DNA of 64,000 bases, from positions 1 through 64,000 of the forward strand of contig JAZNYY010000045.1 in the NCBI GenBank assembly GCA_045594645.1, read 5' to 3'. This document shows, one piece after another, positions 1 to 9,042 of the stretch. The DNA is from Fimenecus sp045594645. Lineage in GTDB: Bacteria > Bacillota > Clostridia > Oscillospirales > Acutalibacteraceae. The notes beneath the pieces are model-generated. The model saw only the letters and a program-made list of their open reading frames with translations, was not told where the DNA came from and ran no database searches. The position numbers and the translations under genes were made by a program. The stretch's first letter is position 1, and each line of letters begins with the position of its first letter.

Positions 1-5
1 AAAAA

Positions 6-131
6 GGCTTCTCCTTGAGGAGAAGCTGTCGCGAAGCGACTGATGAGGTGTTGTAGGGGCGAGGACGCCAACCCTATGAATTCCACCTCATCCACCGCAA
101 GCAGTCCCCCTTCCCCTCAAGGGGAAGGCAA
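6..131. repeat. Palindromic intergenic repeat, family A copy 1
   Basis: Two half-elements face each other. The left one has a TCTCC...GGAGA hairpin, then a GTCGCGAAGCGAC hairpin, then TGATGAGGTG. The right one has CCACCTCATC, CCACCGC and a CCCCTCAAGGGG hairpin. The middle holds a GTAGGGGCGAGGACGCC segment of the second repeat family. The same architecture recurs at least eight more times in this window, always between genes. It lies 14 bp downstream of the sugar-kinase stop and may act as its terminator. Confidence 0.7.
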
Positions 132-144
132 ACCGTCTTATCAT

Positions 145-1758
145 TTAATTTAACTTATTAAGTTCTGCAAAGTTGTATTTATTTGACTTATAAAGCTTCT
201 TGAAAACTTCAAAATTTTTGTCATAAACCGACTTGTTCTTCATATCGGGAGTAAAGGTTTTCTTTGCAGGGATAAGCTTTTTAGCATCCTGTACCTTTTC
301 AATTATGTCGGCATCAATTGCAACAAGAACTGCCGCACCAACTGCGCCGACATTTTGAGGACTGTCAACGGTTTCAACCACTCTGCCTGTGCAGTCTGCA
401 AGAATCTGTGCAGTAACATCTGAAAGTGCTCCGCCACCTACAAAACGAACTGTCTTTGAGGTTTTAACTTTCTTTTCTTCAGTTTCAAGGAACCAACGAA
501 GATGGAAGCAAACGCCCTCTACAACGGCTCTAATCATTTCTGTTTTGCCTGTTTCAAGACTGATGTTGAAGAACATTCCGCGTGCGTTGGGGTCTTCAAA
601 TGGGCAACGGTTACCGTGAAGCCAAGGTGTGAAGATTACACCACCGCTACCTGCAGGAATTGAGTCAACAACCGCCATCATATAATCATAAAGATTTGTG
701 AAAACAACCTCACGGTCAGCCTTTTTGTGCTTAAGGTCGTGCTGTTTATCAAGATAAATGTCAATTTCATCAAGTGCTAAATGGTCCTTAACCCACTCAA
801 CGCACTTACCGGCAGTTTCAAGCTCACCAAAGTAGTTATAAATACCGTCAGCCGCACCTACAACCGCAGCAATCATAGCATTTGCGTCAACAACGCTCTT
901 GTCGGTAACAGTTGAAACCCAACCCGATGTACCCTGATAAATATGAGTGTCGCCAAGCTCTGTAGCACCTGCGCCAACGCCGATAAGTGTTGCGTCACCG
1001 CCACCGCCAAATACTGCAATACCGGGAACAAGGCCCAATTCTTCTGCCTGCTGTTCACGAAGCTCACCGATTTTTTCGGTACAATCAGCAATACGGGCAA
1101 GGTGCTTCATATCAACACCGAGCAAGCTACAAATTTTAGGACTCCAGCACTTTTTATTAATATCATAAAGCAATGCGCCGAAAGCTGAATCCTTTGTCAT
1201 AACGAATTCGCCTGTCATACGGCAAATAAGATATTCTTTAACATCAAGCCATTTATGTACTCTCTTGAAGTTTTCGGGCTCGTGAGCCTCTGTCCACTTA
1301 TATTTCCATACAGGGTCCTTAACGCTTGCTGCAACCGCACCTGTAATTGCAAGTGAGGGAAGAAGCTTTGCAATATTAGCACCTGCAATCTGTGGACCAT
1401 AAGCAATACCCTTTTTAATTTCTTCTGTTGCACGCTGGTCCATATAGCTGAACGCACGACGAACCGCTTTGCCGTCTTTATCAACAAGCACCAAGCCCTG
1501 CATCTGTGAGCAGAAAGAAATACCGTAAATGTTTTTTGGGTCAATTTTTGAATTCTTAATAACCTTTTTTGAGGTTGAGCACATTGCAGCCCACCACTCG
1601 TCTGGGTCCTGCTCTGCACCGCCGTTTGGCATAATATAAAGATTATACCCCTCAGTTGCCGCTTCTAAAAGCTCAATTGATTTGCCGATTTTGAAAAGGC
1701 AGGTTTTAACACCCGTTGTGCCAATATCAAAGGCAAGAGAATAAATTTCTTTTTCCAT
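145..1758 (-). CDS. FGGY-family carbohydrate kinase, xylulokinase-like
   Basis: The 537-residue protein is an ATP-dependent sugar kinase of the ASKHA superfamily and acts in the cytoplasm. It opens with the phosphate-1 motif DIGTTGVKTCLF (residues 11-22), has a central GGGGDATLIGVGAG stretch and a C-terminal FVGGGALSD adenosine motif, the order expected for FGGY kinases. The length is slightly above the usual 490-520. The substrate cannot be read from sequence; xylulose or another ketopentose/polyol is likely. It reads as a single gene: the 87-bp gap to the MATE gene behind it is AT-rich and could hold its promoter. ATG at 1758 follows AAGGGGAAAAAGAAA. Nearby sugar-catabolic genes support a role in feeding plant-sugar products into central metabolism. 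Confidence 0.85.
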   Translation of the reverse strand: MEKEIYSLAFDIGTTGVKTCLFKIGKSIELLEAATEGYNLYIMPNGGAEQDPDEWWAAMCSTSKKVIKNSKIDPKNIYGISFCSQMQGLVLVDKDGKAVRRAFSYMDQRATEEIKKGIAYGPQIAGANIAKLLPSLAITGAVAASVKDPVWKYKWTEAHEPENFKRVHKWLDVKEYLICRMTGEFVMTKDSAFGALLYDINKKCWSPKICSLLGVDMKHLARIADCTEKIGELREQQAEELGLVPGIAVFGGGGDATLIGVGAGATELGDTHIYQGTSGWVSTVTDKSVVDANAMIAAVVGAADGIYNYFGELETAGKCVEWVKDHLALDEIDIYLDKQHDLKHKKADREVVFTNLYDYMMAVVDSIPAGSGGVIFTPWLHGNRCPFEDPNARGMFFNISLETGKTEMIRAVVEGVCFHLRWFLETEEKKVKTSKTVRFVGGGALSDVTAQILADCTGRVVETVDSPQNVGAVGAAVLVAIDADIIEKVQDAKKLIPAKKTFTPDMKNKSVYDKNFEVFKKLYKSNKYNFAELNKLN

Positions 1759-1845
1759 TTTCTTTTTCCCCTTTATGTAAACTAAAAGTTCATTCTAATT
1801 ATATATTGCATTTTAACACAACAAAGTAAAAATGTACAGTATTTT

Positions 1846-3222
1846 TTACTCCGCTTTCATTTCTTTCATTTCTTTTCTGAATACAAAGAAGAACACAATT
1901 GACGCAGTGATAATTGAAATTGCGTCGGACACGGGCTCTGCAAGGAACACTGCAAAGACCTTATCCTCAAAGAAATTCGGCAGAATGTAAATCAGCGGAA
2001 CAAGTAATATCACCTTACGAAGACAAGCAATAAACAGTGATGCTTTTGCTTTGCCCAATGCTATAAATGTCTGCTGAACTGCCATCTGAATACCGAAGAA
2101 GGTCATTGCGCAACCGTAAAGTCTTATTGCCCATGTGGCAGTATCCACCAAATCGGGATTATCATTGAAAATACTGATAAAGAACTGCGGGAACAGCTCA
2201 ATGAGCGCACCGAATATAAATACATATGTAAAGCAGATGGTGAGAAATGCTTTGAAAGCCTGCTTTACTCGGTCAGCATTTCTTGCACCGTAGTTGTAGC
2301 TGATAATGGGCTGTGCGCCTTGACCGATACCCTGCGCGGGCACCCAAGCCATCTGGAATACCGTTGTGCAGATAGTCATGGCACCAACGGCAATATCACC
2401 GCCGTATTTTTGAAGTGACGAATTAAATGAAATATTTATAACTGCCTCGGTGGCGTTCATAATGAACGGTGAAATTCCAAGTGCCAATACGGGCAAAAGA
2501 ATTTTAGCCGAGGGCAGAAGATTTTCTTTTCTTATTCTGAGTTTTGTCTTTTTACCCAAAAGGAATGAGAGCACCCAAACCGCTGAAACACCTTGAGAAA
2601 TAATTGTTGCAAGCGCCGCACCCTGCACGCCCATTTTAAATCCGAAAATAAATATGGGGTCAAGCACGATATTACAGATTGCACCTATAAGCACCGTTGC
2701 CATACTGATTTTTGTAAAGCCCTGCGTTGTGATAAACATATTAAGACCAAGGCTGAACATCACAAAAATTGAGCCCGCAACATAAATCTGCATATAGGGT
2801 AGTGCATAAATAATTGTGTCTTCACTCGCGCCGAAAAGCATAAGAAGTTTTTCGCCGAATATTGAAAACACCGTTGTAAGCAATACGGCAAAAACCATAA
2901 GCAAGCTAAAGCAGTTGCCGAGAATTTTCTCTGCCTTTTTTATGTCACCCTTGCCCATTTCAATAGCCGCACGGGGTGCACCGCCTTGGGCAACGAGCAT
3001 TGTAAACGCTGAAATCAATACAATTATAGGGTTACAAAGTCCAACACCCGTAAGTGCCGCTGTGCCCACATCCTCCATATGACCTATGTAAATTCTGTCA
3101 ACCACATTGTAAAGAAGATTTACAATCTGTGCAAGAATTGCGGGAATACTAAGTTTTATTATCAGCTTCCATACGGGTGCAGTAGCCATCTGCTGCGAAA
3201 CATCAAGTTTGTTGTTGCTCAT
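1846..3222 (-). CDS. MATE family efflux transporter
   Basis: The protein (458 residues from the chosen start) has about twelve hydrophobic segments in two similar halves and matches the multidrug and toxic-compound extrusion family. It would export cationic drugs or metabolites using a Na+ or H+ gradient. Typical features are PVWKLIIKLSIPAILAQ near the N-terminus, DRIYIGHMEDVGTAAL in the first helix hairpin and GQGAQPIISYNYGARN near the middle. ATG at 3222 is chosen over an in-frame GTG at 3231 because AAGGTGAT lies at the right distance. It is the last gene of the GH4-PfkB-MATE operon, 10 nt behind the kinase. The substrate is unknown; the operon context leaves room for sugar-derivative export. 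Confidence 0.88.
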   Translation of the reverse strand: MSNNKLDVSQQMATAPVWKLIIKLSIPAILAQIVNLLYNVVDRIYIGHMEDVGTAALTGVGLCNPIIVLISAFTMLVAQGGAPRAAIEMGKGDIKKAEKILGNCFSLLMVFAVLLTTVFSIFGEKLLMLFGASEDTIIYALPYMQIYVAGSIFVMFSLGLNMFITTQGFTKISMATVLIGAICNIVLDPIFIFGFKMGVQGAALATIISQGVSAVWVLSFLLGKKTKLRIRKENLLPSAKILLPVLALGISPFIMNATEAVINISFNSSLQKYGGDIAVGAMTICTTVFQMAWVPAQGIGQGAQPIISYNYGARNADRVKQAFKAFLTICFTYVFIFGALIELFPQFFISIFNDNPDLVDTATWAIRLYGCAMTFFGIQMAVQQTFIALGKAKASLFIACLRKVILLVPLIYILPNFFEDKVFAVFLAEPVSDAISIITASIVFFFVFRKEMKEMKAE

Positions 3223-3232
3223 ATTTATCACC

Positions 3233-4138
3233 TTATTTAATCAATTTATGGTATTTTTCTATATATTCTTTGATTTCTTTTTCATTTATATATTCTGTCA
3301 AACAACCTATTCCCGTCACACATTTTCCGCCGGTGATATTGCCCGCTAAAATGCACTCTTTAAAGGGCAAATCATTATATAATCCATAGATAAATCCCGC
3401 AAGAAAGGCATCGCCCGCTCCCGTTGCGTCAACGCATTTAAATTCGTCGATATTATCTATTTTAAAGAATTCGCCGTCATACCCCGCGCAACCGCATTTA
3501 CCTAATTTAACAATTGGTTTCTCGAAATATTCACCAAGAATTTTAAGAGCCTCTTTGTAATCGCGAGTACCCGTCATTTTTTCGGCTTCGTCAATGCTTG
3601 GGGTGTAATAATCTGCGATTTCAATTAAATCACGATGTTTTTCTATTGACATATCCTCGCTGTAACCCGTATCAAGCACTAAAATTGTGCCGTCCTCTTT
3701 TAGTTTTTTGTAAACGGGCAAAATATTCTCTTGAATTGCAACAACTTTTGCACCTTTGAGAGAATTGTAGATTTTTTCAAGTATTTCGTCTGTGTAATTC
3801 TCTTTTCCGCCATATGATACAAAGGTGCGGTCACGGTCAGTAATTATTGCCGAGGTCACATTCAGCGGATAATTCTCACTTTTGAAGATTTCGTATTTTG
3901 TTCCGCTTTTGTCGAGTTCACCTTTTGCGAACTGGGAGAACATATCGTCACCCAAAAAAGTGCCGATTTTAGCGGGAACACCCAAACGAGAGCAATTTAT
4001 CATTGTTGCGGGCAAGCCTCCGCCAAGGCACACCTTAAAATCCTTTGAATAGATTTCTTCACCCTCATTGGGGATTCGTGGCATACCCGCATAAAGCAAG
4101 TCAACATTCAGTTTTCCGAAAGCCGCAACAAAGCTCAT
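3233..4138 (-). CDS. PfkB-family carbohydrate kinase
   Basis: The protein (301 residues) is a ribokinase/PfkB-fold sugar kinase. The N-terminal part has a GKLNVDLL strand and the glycine-rich GGGLPATMINCSRLG substrate-side motif. The C-terminal PfkB signature VDATGAGDAFLAGFIYGL carries the GAGD anion hole and catalytic Asp. A KLGKCGCAGY segment precedes it, as in fructokinases. ATG at 4138 is preferred: it overlaps the GH4 stop as ATGA, and GGGAGA lies about six bases upstream; an in-frame ATG at 4144 has no usable spacing. Translational coupling to the GH4 gene suggests that it phosphorylates the sugar freed by that enzyme, or a related hexose. Substrate assignment is inference. Confidence 0.87.
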   Translation of the reverse strand: MSFVAAFGKLNVDLLYAGMPRIPNEGEEIYSKDFKVCLGGGLPATMINCSRLGVPAKIGTFLGDDMFSQFAKGELDKSGTKYEIFKSENYPLNVTSAIITDRDRTFVSYGGKENYTDEILEKIYNSLKGAKVVAIQENILPVYKKLKEDGTILVLDTGYSEDMSIEKHRDLIEIADYYTPSIDEAEKMTGTRDYKEALKILGEYFEKPIVKLGKCGCAGYDGEFFKIDNIDEFKCVDATGAGDAFLAGFIYGLYNDLPFKECILAGNITGGKCVTGIGCLTEYINEKEIKEYIEKYHKLIK

Positions 4139-5502
4139 TTCCATTCTCCCGTATAATCTTTATTAAGTTCAATATAGCTGTCAACTAACTTTTCCGCAAG
4201 TGAGTATGAGCTGACAAGCGGGTGCAGATACAAACAATCAATTGCACTCTCGCGGTTACAGTTTATAATTGCCTTTGAAGCAAGTCGCTCATAAGCCTTA
4301 ACTCTTGTGATAATCTCTTTATTTTCAAAGGGCACATCACCAATCTGAATTGGTGTCACTTTTCCGTTTTTAATTTCACAAGAGATTTCAACAGTATCAG
4401 TTTCATAGAGAAAATCTATCGACTTGCAGGTGTTAGGCACACAGGCAATCACCTTTTTATCGCTTTGCATATTTTTAGCGTCTATAATTCCGAGTGCTAC
4501 ACCCGCATAACCGCCATCGTCAGCGGAATACATATCGAAATGCCATGTTGAGTTTCGCTTTTCACCCGTTTCGCTTGCCATATATGAATTCTCGCGAAGA
4601 CCATAGTAATAATCAAAGATTTCAAGAGCCTTTTCAAAATCTTTCTCTATATCAACATCTGAGAGCGCCTCAGTCATTTTTTCGTTTATTTCTGCAATCT
4701 GCTCACCGCGTGTCATCGGTGCATTCAGAATATTCTCAACGGCTTTTTCGCGGTTGTAGAAATAATACATATATTCATTGGGAACATACTGTTTGCGCAT
4801 TAAAAACTCCTTGTCAAAATAACGCAAATCTGTATTTTTATAAGCCTCGTCATCGCTTACAATCTTGCTTGTTATGTCAACGCCGTCAGCCTTGATATAT
4901 TTGAAAAAAGACAAGTGATTAAGCCCATAGCAAAGTGCGTCAAGGTAATTTTCAGGATAGCCGTACAATTCTTCAAATCTGCGCAACATTCCGCTTGGTG
5001 CGTCGCAAATTCCGTATGTGAAATCGTAGCCCATATCGCGTAAAGTCTGTGACACAACACCCGCAGGGTTTGTAAAATTGAACACCAACGCATTGGGCTT
5101 TGCATATTTTTTCACAAGCTCGCAATACTCTTTAAGTGCGGGAATACTGCGCATAGCAAATGAAAAGCCCGCCGCACCCGTTGTCTCCTGACCGAGAATA
5201 CCAAGGTCAAGGGCAATTCGTTCGTCACGGCAACGCATTCTGTCACCGCCCGCACGGATTGTGGTAATCACGAAATCTGCGTCAGTTACAGCCTCTTTAC
5301 CGTCAGTAGTCAATGTAAAATTCAAAGCAGGACAAAGACGGCGAGAGACTTCTCTCGCCATCTTGCCGTAAATATTTAACTTCTTTTCATTGTTATCCAT
5401 AAAGACGAGGTCCGTTATCCCCATCTTTTCAGCTCTGCCCGCAATACTTTTAGCAAGAAACATTGAACGGACACCGCCACCACCGATAACTGCAAGTTTC
5501 AT
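4135..5502 (-). CDS. Glycoside hydrolase family 4 enzyme (NAD-dependent 6-phospho-glycosidase or alpha-glycosidase type)
   Basis: GH4 enzymes cleave glycosides by an NAD+- and Mn2+-dependent redox mechanism in the cytoplasm. The 455-residue protein has a Rossmann start (MKLAVIGGGGVRSM), the family stretch RDERIALDLGILGQETTG (about residues 96-113), FNFTNPAG (142-149), and the metal-ligand Cys166 and His196 (GLNHLSFF). The Cys motif reads GICDAPSG where most GH4 members have C-N-x-P, so the Asn is Asp here. ATG at 5502 is chosen over a GTG at 5514 because GTGGGTGA sits just upstream and family members begin MKLA. First gene of the GH4-PfkB-MATE operon. Anomer and phosphorylation preference cannot be told from sequence. 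Confidence 0.85.
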   Translation of the reverse strand: MKLAVIGGGGVRSMFLAKSIAGRAEKMGITDLVFMDNNEKKLNIYGKMAREVSRRLCPALNFTLTTDGKEAVTDADFVITTIRAGGDRMRCRDERIALDLGILGQETTGAAGFSFAMRSIPALKEYCELVKKYAKPNALVFNFTNPAGVVSQTLRDMGYDFTYGICDAPSGMLRRFEELYGYPENYLDALCYGLNHLSFFKYIKADGVDITSKIVSDDEAYKNTDLRYFDKEFLMRKQYVPNEYMYYFYNREKAVENILNAPMTRGEQIAEINEKMTEALSDVDIEKDFEKALEIFDYYYGLRENSYMASETGEKRNSTWHFDMYSADDGGYAGVALGIIDAKNMQSDKKVIACVPNTCKSIDFLYETDTVEISCEIKNGKVTPIQIGDVPFENKEIITRVKAYERLASKAIINCNRESAIDCLYLHPLVSSYSLAEKLVDSYIELNKDYTGEWK

Positions 5503-5697
5503 TTTTTCACCCACACACTAAAAAAGAACATTTTGCGACCGCTGATAAAATTGTTGTATATGGATTGGCGAGAGAATTTTTTGCCATTTTGTTTCAAAAC
5601 CGCAGGCAATACTTTGTGTATTAACGAGGATTTTGGGGCGAAATGGCGGAAAATTATCCGTCAAGGCATATGCATAAAATTTTAATCAGTGGTTGCC

Positions 5698-7404
5698 TTA
5701 TAAAACCTCGTAAATATTGCTTTCGCCTGTTGTAAGATTAAATCTTAATGTCTTATCAACGCCGTCCTCTGAGAATTCAAGACGGATAACATCTTCATCT
5801 TCAAATTCAGCCATTTTTACTCTGTAATCTTTATCTCTGAAGAATTCCTTTAAGTATTCAATTCTCTCATCATCAAAATCGCCTGCGTTGTCAGAAACGA
5901 AAAGAACATTTCCGCAAACTGTGTTAACCTTACCGTGAAGAAGCTTCTGCTCCATATTATAGCCGATATTAATGTCACGAAGGAAGAATACATCGGGGTC
6001 ATTACAGAATGCTCTGCCGTCAAGATGATTACGGAAAATAGTGTTGGTAATTGCATTCTGTGAAGATGGGATTTCAGCATTAAATCTGATACCTGTAACA
6101 ATAGAGTTAATGTTAAGGCTCTTTTTAAGCTCAAATCTCCAGTTTTTATTTACATCACAAGAAATACGGCAAGCGTCAAAAATGCCCATACAAGCACCAA
6201 GTGGCACACCGCAGCCTAAAATCCATTTGTCACCGCAAGCCTCACGGAGCAAATCTACACCGTCACACATAATTTCACCACGGGTTTTACCGTTTCGTGG
6301 CTCAATGCACTGGCTGTAAAGGAAGTCAAGCTTAACCATATCAAAGCCCCACACATTGAGAACTGTGTCGAAAACCTTTTTGATATATGTGCGAACCTCG
6401 GGGTGATAAATATCAAGTGTATAAGCACCGCCCCAGCCCTGACAACCGAGCATCTTTTTACCGTTTCTCTTATGTCGGAGTAACCATTCTGGGTGCTTCT
6501 TTGCAAGGATTGAATTACACTGTGCGCTGAAAGGTGCAAGCCAGATACCTGCCTTGTAGCCTTTTTCGTGAATTTTATCTGCAATATATTTCATTCCGTT
6601 GGGAAACTTCTTGTGGTCAGTAATAAGCCAGTCACCAACTGCGTGCTGATAACCGTCGTCAACCTGGAAAATGCTAACCTCTTCGCTTGCACGGTCAAGT
6701 CCGTTAAGGTCGCGAAGTATGATTTCTTCGTTGATATTCTGGAAATAATTGTACCAAGAGGTGTAACCTGAAAGGTGCTTGATTGCAGGCTTTTTGCAAC
6801 CAACAAAGTCAAAGAAATATTTATCCATAACCTTGTTCATATCGCCCTCAATGATTGCGATATCAAACATTTCATACTCTTGACCTGCTTTAAGTGTTAA
6901 ACCCTCAACATCTTTTCTGATTGTGAACTTTTCGTCGTTCATATCAACTTCAAATACGGTAAATCCCTTGCGCTCACTTCTTGAACCGTAAAGCTTAATT
7001 TCTTCTTCGCCTTTTTCACGGAAATAGCAATATGTATATCCGTGGAACTTACCCTTTTCGCCATAGCTTGTTGCAAAATGGTAGTCACCTGAAAGTCCTG
7101 CAAAATGAGCAGTAAACTTTGTGATTTTTGCAGGCTCAAAAAGGCCGTCAAATTTATCGTCCTTTGAAAATTCTCTTGAAGTAGTCCATGCCTGATAGCC
7201 GTTTGCATAGAACAAATCGTCATCATCAAAGTCTTTCTCTGTTGTCAGAGCAAAGCTTTTCATTTCCATATCCTTTTTAGCGGTAAAAACACCCTTGATG
7301 CTTTTTTCGGTTTCTTTCAAATCAAAATCAAAGCATTCATTCTCATAGCTTGAATATGCGCGGTCACCACCACCGATTTTCATTTCAGCATAAAGTTTAA
7401 ACAT
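5698..7404 (-). CDS. Alpha-galactosidase, glycoside hydrolase family 36 (clan GH-D)
   Basis: The 568-residue protein has an N-terminal beta-sandwich followed by a TIM barrel. Visible clan GH-D motifs are FQVDDGYQ (Asp249-Asp250), GIWLAPFSA, VKLDFLY with the predicted nucleophile Asp360, and CRISCDV with the predicted acid/base Asp417. It should remove terminal alpha-galactose from raffinose-family sugars or galactomannan side chains. It is shorter than the 700-residue bacterial GH36 norm and has no signal peptide, so it is probably cytoplasmic. It is single, 195 bp upstream of the GH4 operon on the same strand. Upstream of the start the minus strand reads TATAAT about 30 nt away. A raffinose-synthase-like specificity is the main alternative. 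Confidence 0.88.
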   Translation of the reverse strand: MFKLYAEMKIGGGDRAYSSYENECFDFDLKETEKSIKGVFTAKKDMEMKSFALTTEKDFDDDDLFYANGYQAWTTSREFSKDDKFDGLFEPAKITKFTAHFAGLSGDYHFATSYGEKGKFHGYTYCYFREKGEEEIKLYGSRSERKGFTVFEVDMNDEKFTIRKDVEGLTLKAGQEYEMFDIAIIEGDMNKVMDKYFFDFVGCKKPAIKHLSGYTSWYNYFQNINEEIILRDLNGLDRASEEVSIFQVDDGYQHAVGDWLITDHKKFPNGMKYIADKIHEKGYKAGIWLAPFSAQCNSILAKKHPEWLLRHKRNGKKMLGCQGWGGAYTLDIYHPEVRTYIKKVFDTVLNVWGFDMVKLDFLYSQCIEPRNGKTRGEIMCDGVDLLREACGDKWILGCGVPLGACMGIFDACRISCDVNKNWRFELKKSLNINSIVTGIRFNAEIPSSQNAITNTIFRNHLDGRAFCNDPDVFFLRDINIGYNMEQKLLHGKVNTVCGNVLFVSDNAGDFDDERIEYLKEFFRDKDYRVKMAEFEDEDVIRLEFSEDGVDKTLRFNLTTGESNIYEVL

Positions 7405-7495
7405 AAAGTAAATCCCCCTACCAATATTATATACATTTTAATTTTAACATAGCAAAACTCTAAAATCAATAGTATTCACTCTTATTAAAAGTCAG

Positions 7496-7524
7496 TTGAC
7501 ATAAGATTTTATAATAAGTATAAT
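7496..7524 (+). promoter_or_regulatory. Sigma-A-type promoter for the capA-like gene
   Basis: TTGACA at 7496-7501, a 17-base spacer and TATAAT at 7519-7524 form a perfect consensus promoter 36 bp upstream of the capA-like start. An AAGGAG ribosome site follows at about 7545. Confidence 0.85.
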
Positions 7525-7560
7525 ATAATGATGGATGTGAAAAAATAAGGAGTAAGGAAT

Positions 7561-9024
7561 ATGCCTGATAAAAATAACCGAATTCAGCAAAAAAGAATTA
7601 TCCGCGGTGCTATTGCCATAGCGTTGGCAGTTGTTCTTGTGTTTTCAGCTATTGCAATACACAACTCAAGGCAGACCGTGCCCGTTTATGAGCCCAATGT
7701 AAGTGAGCAGGGAAGCTCTTCAACCGAAAGCTCATCCACCACTAATCCCTCTACCACCGACCAAAGCTCAACTACTGAAACGACTACCAAAGAAACATCT
7801 ACCGAATCAACCACCAAAAAGAAAGAAACTACCACCAAGCCATCAGATAAAACAGATGCAACTATCCGCGTGCCTTCAGAGGGTGCAACAAGGGTTTCTT
7901 CTGCCTCTTTCGGTGTAACGGGTGACATTTTAATTCACAACGATGTTCTTAAAGCGGCTAAAAAATCTGACGGTACATATGATTTTAATGACGCATTCAC
8001 AAAGGTTTCACCCTATTATAAAAAATACAACAGAATGATTGCAAATCTTGAGGTAACTCTCGGCGGGTCCGGAAAAGAGTATTCAGGCTATCCCACGTTC
8101 AACACACCCGATTCAATCGTAACTGCTCTTAAAAGTGCAGGCGTCGATATGCTTCTCACCGCAAACAATCATACATACGACACGGGCTTTTCGGGAATGA
8201 AAAGAACTGTACAGGTTGTAAACGATATGGGCTTGCAGTATTCGGGCACACGCCTGAGCGAATCCGCACCACGATTTTCAGTAAATAATGTAAACGGCAT
8301 TAAGGTGGGTATGATGTGCTACACCTATGAAACCAAAAGTTCATCTGACGGGCGCAAGGCTCTTAACGGCATTACCCTGAGTGCCGAGGCAGGACCGCTT
8401 GTGAACAGCTTTAACTATAATAAATTAAACTCTTTTTACACAGATGCAGAAAAAAGCATTAATCAAATGAAAAATCAGGGTGCAGAAGCAATAGTTTTCT
8501 TTATGCACTGGGGCAACGAATACCAGACTTACACCAACAATTATCAAACAAAAATCGCACAAAAGCTTTGCGAATTGGGTGTTGATGTTATAGTGGGCGG
8601 TCACCCCCATGTTGTTCAGCCCTTTGACACTCTTGTTTCTTCAACGGGACACGAGACAATCTGCATTTATTCAATCGGTAACGCACTTTCGAATCAGCGC
8701 CGTAACCTCATAGGTGCCGCACCAAACGGACACACAGAGGACGGAATGATTTTCTCATTCTCATTTGAAAAGTGGAGCGACGGAACAGTCACCATTTCAG
8801 ATGTAAACATTCTTCCCCTATGGGTTGATATGAAAACCGTAAACGGCAAAAAAGTTTATGATATTATTCCGTTAGATGCTTCCATAAGTGACTGGTCACA
8901 GCTTGGGCTCAGCAGTATTTCTAATGGTAAAGCCTCATATAACCGCACAATGAAAATCGTGGGCAAGGGGCTCAACGAATACCGCACATCACACGGTATG
9001 AAAGCGGTAAAAACATCTATCTAA
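7561..9024 (+). CDS. CapA family metallophosphatase-like protein, membrane-anchored
   Basis: The 487-residue protein has one N-terminal transmembrane segment (about 13-31), a Ser/Thr-rich linker (about 48-105) and a CapA/PgsA domain. The domain shows GVTGDILIHNDV, ANLEVTLGG, LLTANNHTYDTG, FFMHWGNEYQ and GGHPHVVQPF, the metal-binding GD, NH and GGHPH motifs of this calcineurin-like family. CapA proteins were first described in poly-gamma-glutamate capsule synthesis, but many members with this anchored form have no capB/capC partners, and none is seen here. The domain is expected outside the membrane. The gene has its own promoter and is 18 bp ahead of the GH13 gene, so the two may be co-transcribed. 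Confidence 0.87.
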   Translation: MPDKNNRIQQKRIIRGAIAIALAVVLVFSAIAIHNSRQTVPVYEPNVSEQGSSSTESSSTTNPSTTDQSSTTETTTKETSTESTTKKKETTTKPSDKTDATIRVPSEGATRVSSASFGVTGDILIHNDVLKAAKKSDGTYDFNDAFTKVSPYYKKYNRMIANLEVTLGGSGKEYSGYPTFNTPDSIVTALKSAGVDMLLTANNHTYDTGFSGMKRTVQVVNDMGLQYSGTRLSESAPRFSVNNVNGIKVGMMCYTYETKSSSDGRKALNGITLSAEAGPLVNSFNYNKLNSFYTDAEKSINQMKNQGAEAIVFFMHWGNEYQTYTNNYQTKIAQKLCELGVDVIVGGHPHVVQPFDTLVSSTGHETICIYSIGNALSNQRRNLIGAAPNGHTEDGMIFSFSFEKWSDGTVTISDVNILPLWVDMKTVNGKKVYDIIPLDASISDWSQLGLSSISNGKASYNRTMKIVGKGLNEYRTSHGMKAVKTSI

Positions 9025-9042
9025 TTCTAAGCAGGTGAAGCT

